Below are positions 25,643-33,009 of a stretch of 64,000 bases of DNA, piece after piece. The stretch comes from Microvirga splendida (lineage in GTDB: Bacteria > Pseudomonadota > Alphaproteobacteria > Rhizobiales > Beijerinckiaceae), in NCBI RefSeq assembly GCF_016427565.1, contig NZ_JAELXT010000020.1, positions 1-64,000 on the forward strand. The letters are read 5' to 3'. A model generated the notes under the pieces. The model was not told where the DNA came from. It worked only from the letters and a program-made list of their open reading frames with translations, and ran no database searches. The translations under genes were made by a program, and so were the position numbers. Within the stretch, counting starts at the first letter, position 1, and the number at the start of each line of letters is the position of its first letter.

Positions 25643-27094
25643 TTAATTGCGGATGGGGAAGACGCGGGGGCTGAGCTCCTCGAGGGCCCGCCCCGCCCAG
25701 TCGCGCTGGGATGCCGACGCAATCGCCTCGGCTTGGCCGCGGCGCAGCATTTCGATGTCCTCGCTGATGTCGAAGTCCAGGACCTCGCCGTTGCGCACAA
25801 CCTGGCGACCGTCGACATAGACGTCCCTGATGGCCCGGTCGTTCGCCGAGTAGACGAGGCTGCGGATGGGCTCATAATCGGGCTGCATGTAGGGGTTGCT
25901 CATGTCGACGACCGAGAAATCCGCCTTGCAACCGGGGGCGATGCGGCCCAGATCCGGGCGGCGGATCATGTCGGCGCCCACGGCAGTGGCCGCCATGAAA
26001 GCATCCCGCGTGGTCGCCGCTGTGAAGCTGCCCGCGATGATCCGGCCCGCGTAACAGGCCATGCGGAGTTCATCGAGCATGTTATGGGGGAAGCTGTCCG
26101 TTCCGATGCCGCAGCGGATGCCCGCCTTCATATAGCGGCTCAAGGTGTTCAGGGCGATGCCGCGCCGGGCGAAGACCACGGGGCAATGTGCGACCTGCGC
26201 GCCGCTGTCGCGCAGGCGCTCGAAATCGTCAGCATGGGGCCAATGCAGCCACGGATGGTCATTCAGGAAGATGCAATGGCCGATGATCGTGTCCGGCCCG
26301 AGGGCACCGATCTTGTCCAGCCATTCGATGGGTGTGCAGCCATAGCGGCGCATGATCTCCTGGAATTCGACGATGCTCTGCGCGGCGTGGATCTGGATCG
26401 GCTGGTTCCGTTCGCGCGCCGCATCGAGCGCATCGCGGATTTGCCCCTCCGTGCAGGTGTCGATCTGGGCCGGCGTGAAATAGCCCGTGATGCGTCCGCT
26501 CGGATGCTTCGAGGCCGCATCCGCAATCTCGATGGCCTCGCGCAGCAGCCGGTCTCCGGTGGCGGGATCGAGATTGTATTCCACCGAATGGCCGTTGGTG
26601 GTCTTCCAGGGGCCGGACCGGAACATTCCCCAGAGGACGGCGCGAATGCCGGTTTCCGCGTATTCGTCGGCCCAGGTGTCACGGGGCCTGCCGAGATCGC
26701 AGATGGTCGTGACGCCGCTCTTCAGGAGTTCGGATGCCGCCACGCGAAGCGCCGGGCGCGTATATTCCGGTCCGATCTGGAACACCGGCATGAATTCGTA
26801 GAGCGAACTCTGGCCGAGGCGCGGACTCCCTAGTTCTTCCAGCATGCCCTTCCATCCCGGCTCATGGCCGGGATGGCTGTGGATGTCCACGAAGCCCGGG
26901 ATGATCATCATCCTGCTGGCATCGACCTCCTCGTCTGCTGCGCCGGAATAGCCGCTCCCGACATGGACGATGTCGGCACCCCGGATCACGAAATCTGCGT
27001 TGCGAAGATAGACGTGGGATTTGGCCGCCTTATCCCAGGCGACGATCCAGTCGCAGTTCCGGAAAAGGGTCGTCTTGGCGACGGCATCGGTCAT
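25643..27094 (-). CDS. Amidohydrolase, cytosine/guanine deaminase-like (AtzA/TrzN type)
   Basis: The product is 483 residues. The metal site of the deaminase-like amidohydrolases is complete: HSHPGH (H72, H74), IHAAQS, the GHCIFLNDHPW block, and GTDSFPHNM with its Asp. This arrangement is shared with atrazine chlorohydrolase, TrzN and S-adenosylhomocysteine deaminase. These act on C-N or C-Cl bonds of heterocycles. The protein is a close relative of the one at 27824-29284. It is the last gene of a four-gene minus-strand run beginning at 30799, so it likely acts on the same compound or its breakdown product. The substrate cannot be told by eye. Confidence 0.85.
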   Translation of the reverse strand: MTDAVAKTTLFRNCDWIVAWDKAAKSHVYLRNADFVIRGADIVHVGSGYSGAADEEVDASRMMIIPGFVDIHSHPGHEPGWKGMLEELGSPRLGQSSLYEFMPVFQIGPEYTRPALRVAASELLKSGVTTICDLGRPRDTWADEYAETGIRAVLWGMFRSGPWKTTNGHSVEYNLDPATGDRLLREAIEIADAASKHPSGRITGYFTPAQIDTCTEGQIRDALDAARERNQPIQIHAAQSIVEFQEIMRRYGCTPIEWLDKIGALGPDTIIGHCIFLNDHPWLHWPHADDFERLRDSGAQVAHCPVVFARRGIALNTLSRYMKAGIRCGIGTDSFPHNMLDELRMACYAGRIIAGSFTAATTRDAFMAATAVGADMIRRPDLGRIAPGCKADFSVVDMSNPYMQPDYEPIRSLVYSANDRAIRDVYVDGRQVVRNGEVLDFDISEDIEMLRRGQAEAIASASQRDWAGRALEELSPRVFPIRN

Positions 27095-27144
27095 TTCAAG
27101 CTCCGTGGGAGATGAGAGAGGGCATCGGAAGGGTGCGAATGCAG

Positions 27145-27816
27145 TCAGGGTGTGAAAGCCTGCGAGAGACGGACATGGCCGACCGCCATGGCGACAGCTG
27201 CCTGGGTCGGCTCCACGATGGGGACCCCGACGGCTTCCTCCAGGGCCGCGCGATAGCGAGCCATGCCGGCACAGCCCATCACAAGGACATCGGCTCCATG
27301 GGCGGACTTCAGCGTGCGGCCGACCTCAATCATGCGGCTCAAGGTCTTTTGCTCGTCGGAGAGCTCGGCAACGCCGAGACCGATGGGGAGATCGGCCGCG
27401 AAGCGATCCATGACTCCCATGGCGCCGAAATAGCGGAGATGCCTTGGAACAGAGGTCGGCAGGATGGCGATGACGCCGAACCGTTGTCCGAGCGTGAGTG
27501 CCGTGAGCACGCCGCACTCGGCGATCCCGAAGACGCGACGGCGGCTCTGCTCGCGCAAGGCGTGGAGGCCCGGATCCGAGAAGCATGCGATGACGAAGGC
27601 GCCGGCGCTCTCCTCCAGCTCGGATGCCTTGCGCAGCATGGGCATGATGACGCCGTCCACATCCCGCTGCGACTGGATTCCGGGCGGTCCCTCGGTCAGC
27701 GAGAGGCAGACGATGCCCGGTCCGTCGACGCTTCTCAGGGGCGCTACGGCTGCATCGATTGCTGCTGTAACCGTCTGAGATGAATTCGGGTTGATGACAT
27801 AGACCGAGGAATTCAT
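27145..27816 (-). CDS. Asp/Glu/hydantoin racemase family protein
   Basis: The product is 223 residues. The family pattern is clear: an N-terminal INPNSS motif, the first catalytic Cys in FVIACFSDPG (C78) and the second in LVMGCAGMARY (C182). Two-cysteine enzymes of this group racemise hydantoins, aspartate or glutamate, or isomerise maleate. ATG at 27816 is preferred since homology starts there; it lies 7 bases after the upstream amidohydrolase stop. Its place between two amidohydrolases and downstream of a hydantoinase supports hydantoin or a related cyclic amide as substrate. That is inferred from context. Confidence 0.85.
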   Translation of the reverse strand: MNSSVYVINPNSSQTVTAAIDAAVAPLRSVDGPGIVCLSLTEGPPGIQSQRDVDGVIMPMLRKASELEESAGAFVIACFSDPGLHALREQSRRRVFGIAECGVLTALTLGQRFGVIAILPTSVPRHLRYFGAMGVMDRFAADLPIGLGVAELSDEQKTLSRMIEVGRTLKSAHGADVLVMGCAGMARYRAALEEAVGVPIVEPTQAAVAMAVGHVRLSQAFTP

Positions 27817-27823
27817 GGTTATC

Positions 27824-29284
27824 TCACTCTCGGGCCGCGATGGGCAATGAGTACGGCGCCAGGACAGACAGGGAGCGGCCCTGCGGGTCGTCCCGCTCCG
27901 CCCGCCGGGAGGCGCGCCTCTGCGCATCCTGCAGTTCCCGAACCGCGCCCTCGTAATCCAGGTTCGCGACCCTGCGATCCTTCACGACAGCCTGACCGTC
28001 CACGTAGACATCGCGAACGGCGCGCTCTGCGGCACAGTGGATCAAGTTGCGCAGCGGATCGTGAATCGGCTGCATGGCCGGATGGCTCAGGTCGACCAGC
28101 GACAGGTCCGCCTTGGCGCCGGGCGCAAGACGTCCGATGTCGCTGCGGCCGAGAGCCCTGGCCCCGCCGGTCGTCGCGGCGGAGAACAGGTTACCGGTAT
28201 CCAGATCGAAGACGCTGCGCCCTGCAACGCGCGAGCAGATCAGCGCCTCGCGCATTTCTTCCAGCATGTTGAAGGGATAGCTGTCGGTGCCGATGCCGAC
28301 ATTGACGCCCGCGCGCTGATAGGAGCCGAGGCTTTCCAACGTCATGCCGCTGCGCGCGAAGGTGACGGGGCAATGGGCCACCGAGGTGCCGCTTCGGGCG
28401 AGACGGGCGAGGTCGTCGCGGCTGCGCTGCCGGGTCCAGGAATGATGATCGAGGAAGATGCAATGTCCGAGGATCAGGTCGGGCCCAAGCACGCCGAGGC
28501 GTTCCAGCATGGCGGGCGCCGTCTCTCCCGTCCGCCGAAGCAGTTCCTCGTGCTCGGCCATGGTCTGCGCCGCATGGATGGTGATCCAAACCCCGCGGCG
28601 GCGTGCCTCGGCCACCGCATCGGTAATCAGCTCCTCCGAGCAGGTCTCGATCTGCGACGGTGCAATCACGCCATCGATGCGGCCGCTGGGATGAGCACGC
28701 GCTTCGTCGACGAAGGCGAGCGCTTCCGCATAGCGCTCCCGTCCTCGCGCCTCGTTCCATTCGAAGTCCAGGCGATGGCTGCCGGCCATGCGCCACTGCG
28801 CTTCGCGGAAGCCGGGGGCGAGATAAGCCCGCAATCCGCTTTCGACCGCCAGGGTGAGCCATTGCGCATGCGGCGATGCAATGTCGAGATGCGTGGTGAC
28901 GCCGCTGCGCATCAGGTCGCCCAGCATGATCGTCTGACAGGCGGCCTTGGCATCGTCATCAGAATCGATCAGGGCGGAGTACTCATACAGGGCATTGCCC
29001 CAGAGCGCTGCGGTGCCGACATCCTCAAACAGACCCTTGGCGATGGGCTCATCGCCGGAATGGCAATGAACGTTCACGAGGCCGGGCATGACCATGATGG
29101 AGGCGCCGGCGATCTCCTCATCGGCGTGGTCGTGATAGGCAGGACCCACATACAGGATCCCCGTCCTGGAGAAGGCCACGTCGGCATCCTGCATGTAGAC
29201 GTGCCGCGAGGCGCTTTCGTCCCAGGCCACCACCCAGGCAGCCTTTCGAACAACCGTTACCGTGTCAGTCATGTTTTCGGGCAC
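27824..29284 (-). CDS. Amidohydrolase, AtzA/TrzN type, paralogue of 25643-27094
   Basis: The product is 486 residues. The metal-binding layout is the same as in its paralogue: VHCHSGD (H73, H75), IHAAQTM, GHCIFLDHHSW and GTDSYPFNM. The two proteins align along their whole length, including the C-terminal VRDVYVDGQAVV segment, which indicates gene duplication inside the operon. The frame opens at GTG 29284; ATG at 29272 (MTDTV) fits the paralogue's start (MTDAV) better. Either lacks a clear ribosome site, so coupling to the upstream hydantoinase gene is possible (57 bases apart). The likely role is deamination or dechlorination-like hydrolysis of a ring compound. Confidence 0.85.
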   Translation of the reverse strand: MPENMTDTVTVVRKAAWVVAWDESASRHVYMQDADVAFSRTGILYVGPAYHDHADEEIAGASIMVMPGLVNVHCHSGDEPIAKGLFEDVGTAALWGNALYEYSALIDSDDDAKAACQTIMLGDLMRSGVTTHLDIASPHAQWLTLAVESGLRAYLAPGFREAQWRMAGSHRLDFEWNEARGRERYAEALAFVDEARAHPSGRIDGVIAPSQIETCSEELITDAVAEARRRGVWITIHAAQTMAEHEELLRRTGETAPAMLERLGVLGPDLILGHCIFLDHHSWTRQRSRDDLARLARSGTSVAHCPVTFARSGMTLESLGSYQRAGVNVGIGTDSYPFNMLEEMREALICSRVAGRSVFDLDTGNLFSAATTGGARALGRSDIGRLAPGAKADLSLVDLSHPAMQPIHDPLRNLIHCAAERAVRDVYVDGQAVVKDRRVANLDYEGAVRELQDAQRRASRRAERDDPQGRSLSVLAPYSLPIAARE

Positions 29285-29341
29285 CGATGCAGAGGGATGA
29301 ATGTTGATGGGCCGGAAGGCCGCTTGGTCTCGACGGGGGGA

Positions 29342-30799
29342 TCACAGAAGCTGAGCCCCGAAATTGGTGTCCGGGTCGAACTCCGGGCTCAGGCGTCCGG
29401 TCGGACGCATCGAAGCGGCAGGTTCGCGCAATTGCAGCTGGCCCGATCCAGGAGCAGCCTGAAGCGTTCCGTCGGCGATGATCACCTCACCCCGGCGCAG
29501 AACGGTCTCCGGCCAGCCCCGCAGGGAGCGACCGGCGAAGGGGTTGTAGCCGACATTGTCGTGCAGCCCGTCATCCGTGAGCACGACCTCCCGATCCGGG
29601 TTCCAGATTGCGATATCGGCATCGGCTCCGACGGCAATGGCGCCCTTGCGGGGATGCAGGCCGTAGATCTTCGCCGGGGCCGTTGCCGTCAGCTCGACGA
29701 ACTTTTCCAGGCTCGACCTGCCCTGGCTCACCATGGCGTCGAACAGGAGCGGCAGGCGCATCTCGAGGCCGGGAAGGCCGTTGGCGATCTGCTTGAAGTC
29801 CGGGTTGGAGCCGGCGGAAAGCTTGCCGGTCTCATCGAACCTGTAGGGCGCATGGTCGGAGGAAACGACCTGAAGATCGCCGAGTTCGAGCGCGCGCCAC
29901 AATGCGTTCTGATCGTCCGTCGAGCGGGGAGGAGGGCTGCACATCCATTTGGCCCCCTCGACCCCCGGCCGGTCCAGGTCCTGCGCCGTCAGGAACAGGT
30001 ATTGCGGGCAGGTTTCGGCAAACACCTTGATGCCTTCGCCACGGGCGCGCCGGATAACGGCAGCGCCTTCGGCGGTGGAAACATGGAACAGCATGATAGG
30101 CTGATCCAGCAGCTGGGAGAAACGAATGAGACGCTCGAAGGCCTCGATCTCGCACACCCGCGGATGGCTCACGCCGTGGAACTTGGGCTCGACATAGCCG
30201 CGGGACACGAGCCTGTCGGCCATCCATTTGATCATCCCGTGATTCTCGGCATGGGCGCAGACCAGGGCTCCATGCCGGCGAGCCACCATCATCACGTCCA
30301 GAACCTGCTCGTCGAGAAGGCGAACGCGATCGTAGGTCATGAAGATCTTGATCGACCGGTGGCCGCTCTCGATCAATGCCGGCAGGTCGCGCTCCAGTGT
30401 TTCCGGCGTCGGATCGGAAATCCAGAGATGGAAGGCGTAGTCGGTCACCGCGCCCGCCGCAGCAAGGCGCGCGTAGTTCTCGACCACGGTGCGCAGGCTG
30501 TCGCCGCGATGCTGCGCCGCGAAGGAGATAACCGTGGTCGTGCCCCCAAAGGCGGCAGAACGGGTTGCCGTCTCGAAGGTGTCGGCATTCATCAGCCCGC
30601 CGCCCGAAAGCTGCTGAATGTGGCAATGCGCATCCACACCGCCAGGGAGGACGAACCGACCCGTGGCGTCGATCGTACGCCGACCGAGAGGAAGATTTCG
30701 GCCGAGCGCAACAATCTGTCCATCGCTGACCGCGACATCGGTGGCCGAGACACCCTCGGTCGTCGCGATCATTCCGCCTTTGATGACCAGATCGTACAC
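29342..30799 (-). CDS. hydA: D-hydantoinase / dihydropyrimidinase
   Basis: The product is 485 residues, matching the family. Metal ligands are visible: DAHCHIQQL (H58, H60), the carboxylated Lys in SIKIFMTY (K151), HAENH, HVSTAEG and SSDHAPYRF. These are hallmarks of the dihydropyrimidinase/D-hydantoinase group, which opens five- or six-membered cyclic diamides to N-carbamoyl acids. Where His-Leu or His-Phe is usual, the first motif has Gln-Gln. The start is GTG at 30799, with GGGGAGCG about 8 bases upstream. It leads the minus-strand operon with two deaminase-like amidohydrolases and a racemase. No N-carbamoylase gene is seen, so the last step of hydantoin use would be encoded elsewhere. Confidence 0.88.
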   Translation of the reverse strand: MYDLVIKGGMIATTEGVSATDVAVSDGQIVALGRNLPLGRRTIDATGRFVLPGGVDAHCHIQQLSGGGLMNADTFETATRSAAFGGTTTVISFAAQHRGDSLRTVVENYARLAAAGAVTDYAFHLWISDPTPETLERDLPALIESGHRSIKIFMTYDRVRLLDEQVLDVMMVARRHGALVCAHAENHGMIKWMADRLVSRGYVEPKFHGVSHPRVCEIEAFERLIRFSQLLDQPIMLFHVSTAEGAAVIRRARGEGIKVFAETCPQYLFLTAQDLDRPGVEGAKWMCSPPPRSTDDQNALWRALELGDLQVVSSDHAPYRFDETGKLSAGSNPDFKQIANGLPGLEMRLPLLFDAMVSQGRSSLEKFVELTATAPAKIYGLHPRKGAIAVGADADIAIWNPDREVVLTDDGLHDNVGYNPFAGRSLRGWPETVLRRGEVIIADGTLQAAPGSGQLQLREPAASMRPTGRLSPEFDPDTNFGAQLL

Positions 30800-30978
30800 G
30801 GTCAGTCGCTCCCCGGATCTTGACTGAGCTGTGGTTCAACTTGTGCTCTGCAAGCAATTTAGGCAGATGGATTGAAGCTGAGCAAGGGGGCATGAGAACA
30901 GGACCTCTTTGCGAAGCCGTCCTTCGCCTTAGGCTCTTATCACCAAGCCGTCTCTGTATGACTCTGTCAGCTCGAGAT

Positions 30979-31001
30979 CCTATGTACAAAGTTACCATAG
31001 G
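30979..31001. promoter_or_regulatory. Palindrome upstream of the hydantoinase operon, possible operator
   Basis: CCTATG (30979-30984) and CATAGG (30996-31001) are perfect inverted arms 11 bases apart, and inner bases continue the symmetry imperfectly (GTAC/GTTAC). The site lies about 180 bases before the GTG start of the hydantoinase gene, in the position of an operator. It is a sequence observation only. Confidence 0.35.
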
Positions 31002-31471
31002 TGCTGGTTGCGCGATCGGATAATACGGCGAAGACAATCGTATTGAAAATACGAGACCGGAGTAGAGCTGCGTCGATACAGGTTTCTGACGCTTATATCG
31101 CGAGCTTCAGGGGCGCACTTCGCCTGCTCCCTCCGCCTTATGATTGGGCTGCTGCGCTCAGCCCCAATCTTTTAGCCTCCCTATCAGCAAGAAGCCTAAT
31201 CTCTCCTCTTAGCACTTAGCAGAGGTGGGTCGAACGTCCGCAATCGTGCAGACAACGGAGGTATACATGGTCAGCATTTACTGCTGCCTCTGGACCTCTA
31301 GCTCTCAATCAGAGGGAACTGGGTTCAAGCTCCAGCGCGCTCGCCAAATATCAAAGCTTTGCCGGTATGGACCTTTGGACAGTTTTCCAGACGTCGCTGC
31401 CCGGCCCGAGGTTGCACCCGTTGCTATCCAGGCCAACTTAGCCGCCCGGCTCGCCGAGCATCTCCGATCCT

Positions 31472-31503
31472 CAGGTCTTGCGATCTCCAGGTCTTGCGAT
31501 CTC
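31472..31503 (+). repeat. Tandem duplication of a 16-base unit
   Basis: CAGGTCTTGCGATCTC occurs twice in direct tandem (31472-31487 and 31488-31503), followed by a partial third copy (CAGGACTTGG). It is non-coding as far as can be told. Confidence 0.8.
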
Positions 31504-31657
31504 CAGGACTTGGCATCAATGCGTGTGGCCACAGGTATAGAGGTGGCGGGCCCCATCGCGGATTTCGGATCGTTCAGGAGGTCCATATCCGTCCAGGGCT
31601 TTTGTTCTCCTTGGACAAGGGAATGCCTGTTCACGGGCATTCCGCCGGGCGACTGGA

Positions 31658-31942
31658 TCAGTCACCCAGCGGCTCGACCGTCCCGGTGACGTCCCCGGGA
31701 GGTCCGGACGGCACCCCCATGTCGAGGGCAGGGCCGGACGGGTTCGCGGGATCCTCTCCGCTCGTGATGATGCCCGGTGCGTCATACGGGTTGTCGAGGT
31801 TGTCGTAGCGCTTACCGATATTCCAGCGCTCCTTCTCGTAAAGTCCCTCATCCTCGGCAATCACATCGGCTCGCACCGGGGTGAGGGTTGCGGGAAGAGC
31901 CAAAGCCGCTGCGGTGGCCGCAATGATCAGCTTTCGATGCAT
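31658..31942 (-). CDS. Small secreted protein of unknown function
   Basis: The product is 94 residues. ATG at 31942 is preceded by GGAGGCG and starts a clean signal peptide (KLIIAATAAALALPATLTPVRA, cleaved before DVIAEDEG). The short mature part is acidic, with KERWNIGKRYDNLDNPYD followed by a Pro/Gly-rich tail. A decayed copy lies at 935-1207 on the same strand, sharing the DVIA.DEGL.EKERW segment also at DNA level. I do not recognise the family. It is divergent from the PAP2 phosphatase, with about 200 bases between them. Confidence 0.7.
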   Translation of the reverse strand: MHRKLIIAATAAALALPATLTPVRADVIAEDEGLYEKERWNIGKRYDNLDNPYDAPGIITSGEDPANPSGPALDMGVPSGPPGDVTGTVEPLGD

Positions 31943-32144
31943 GTTCGCCTCCGTCATGCGTCCGGTGCCGGTGGAAAACCGCCTCACAGGAGCCAACCAG
32001 ACCGGCAGCGTGCAGTTCATGGACAGGTACGGAGCCGCACCGACTTCGCACTGGGGCAAGGGAGCGAAACCTCTCGGTCCCAGGAGGCGTTCGGTCAGGC
32101 AGGGCAACCGCTCAGGTCAATTTGTCGAAGAAGGACCATCATTG

Positions 32145-32885
32145 ATGCGCCACATGCATACAGGCTCCCATACAGGCTCCGTGTTCCGAAGGCTTGGCCG
32201 GCTCGAGTGGCCAATCCTGGTGTCGATGCTTGTTCTGGCAGGTGCCGTCTGGGGCTTCGCCGAACTGGCCGATGCGGTTGTGGAGGGGGACACCCATGCC
32301 TTCGACCGCATGGTCCTGCTGGCCCTGCACAGCGAAACCGATCTTGCCGATCCGCTCGGCCCCGAGTGGCTCGAGGAGATGATGCGCGACTTCACGGCGC
32401 TGGGCGGCGTGGGCGTGCTGACGCTGCTCACCGCCGCTGCGGCCGGTTACCTTCTCCTCACCGGCAAAAGCCGGGCCGCCCTGGCCCTGGTGCTCTCGAT
32501 CGGAGGCGGCATTCTGCTCAGCAGCCTGGTCAAGACGGGGTTCGACCGTCCGCGGCCGGATCTCGTGTCCCACGGCTCCTATGTCTATACCGCAAGCTTC
32601 CCGAGCGGGCACTCGATGATGGCCGCCGTCGTCTATCTCACGCTCGGTGCCCTGATCGCCCGGGTGCGGCCGAGCAGGCGCGTCAAAGCGTATGTCCTGT
32701 CCATTGCGGTGCTCGTGACCGTTCTGGTGGGGATCAGCCGGGTCTATCTCGGCGTGCACTGGCCGACGGATGTTCTGGGCGGCTGGGCCACCGGCGCGGC
32801 CTGGGCGCTCCTGTGCTGGCTCGGGATGCTCTGGTTTCAGAGGCGCGGGAAGATCGAAAGCGAAGAGCAGCCATCACGCATATAG
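32145..32885 (+). CDS. PAP2 family membrane phosphatase
   Basis: The product is 246 residues with about six membrane helices. All three catalytic motifs of the PAP2 superfamily are present: KTGFDRPRP (KxxxxxxRP), SFPSGH, and SRVYLGVHWPTD (SRxxxxxHxxxD). Such enzymes dephosphorylate undecaprenyl pyrophosphate, phosphatidate or similar lipids on the outer face of the inner membrane. ATG at 32145 follows AGAAGGA with good spacing; the longer frame from 31881 would run through the opposite gene's promoter. The C-terminal tail after the last helix is short and charged. The precise lipid substrate is unknown. Confidence 0.88.
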   Translation: MRHMHTGSHTGSVFRRLGRLEWPILVSMLVLAGAVWGFAELADAVVEGDTHAFDRMVLLALHSETDLADPLGPEWLEEMMRDFTALGGVGVLTLLTAAAAGYLLLTGKSRAALALVLSIGGGILLSSLVKTGFDRPRPDLVSHGSYVYTASFPSGHSMMAAVVYLTLGALIARVRPSRRVKAYVLSIAVLVTVLVGISRVYLGVHWPTDVLGGWATGAAWALLCWLGMLWFQRRGKIESEEQPSRI

Positions 32886-32954
32886 GCTGATGGCCTTCGA
32901 GAAGGTCATCAGCCCGACGCTGCATGTCTAGATGATCCGGCCCGGCCGGGGGAG

Positions 32955-32988
32955 GGAGTACTGGGGGCGCGAGGCCCCCAGTACGTTC
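32955..32988. terminator. Strong hairpin between convergent genes
   Basis: GTACTGGGGGC (32958-32968) pairs perfectly over 11 bases with GCCCCCAGTAC (32974-32984) around a 5-base loop. It lies between the convergent PAP2 gene (ends 32885) and the EF-hand/PRC gene (ends 33010) and probably terminates transcripts from both sides. T-tracts are weak. Confidence 0.6.
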
Positions 32989-33009
32989 GTTCGTTAGGTG
33001 ACGGGACGG

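Larger units (their letters stand above)
30800..31657 (+). other. Long intergenic region upstream of the hydantoinase operon
   Basis: These 858 bases have lower GC than their surroundings and no supported gene. The frames present on either strand (31225-31689 plus, 31305-31640 minus) lack ribosome sites and family signals. Visible elements are the palindrome at 30979-31001, the tandem repeat at 31472-31503, a copy of GAACGTCCGC at 31232-31241, and a T-arm-like fragment near 31320 that does not complete a tRNA. Confidence 0.5.

Noticed and set aside
28037-30823. 928-codon plus-strand open frame
   Set aside because: It lies antisense to the hydantoinase and an amidohydrolase gene that have intact metal motifs. 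Its translation is low-complexity, rich in Arg/Gly/His, with no domain; GC-rich codon bias on the true strand keeps the antisense frame open.
31280-31352. Possible tRNA
   Set aside because: CTGGGTTCAAGCTCCAG looks like a T-arm and a CCA follows at a suitable distance, but no matching acceptor strand, D-arm or proper anticodon arm is found upstream.
31225-31689. 154-codon plus-strand frame and its 111-codon antisense partner
   Set aside because: Neither has a ribosome site, a family motif or biased codon use; the plus frame contains the 16-base tandem repeat and overlaps a supported gene.
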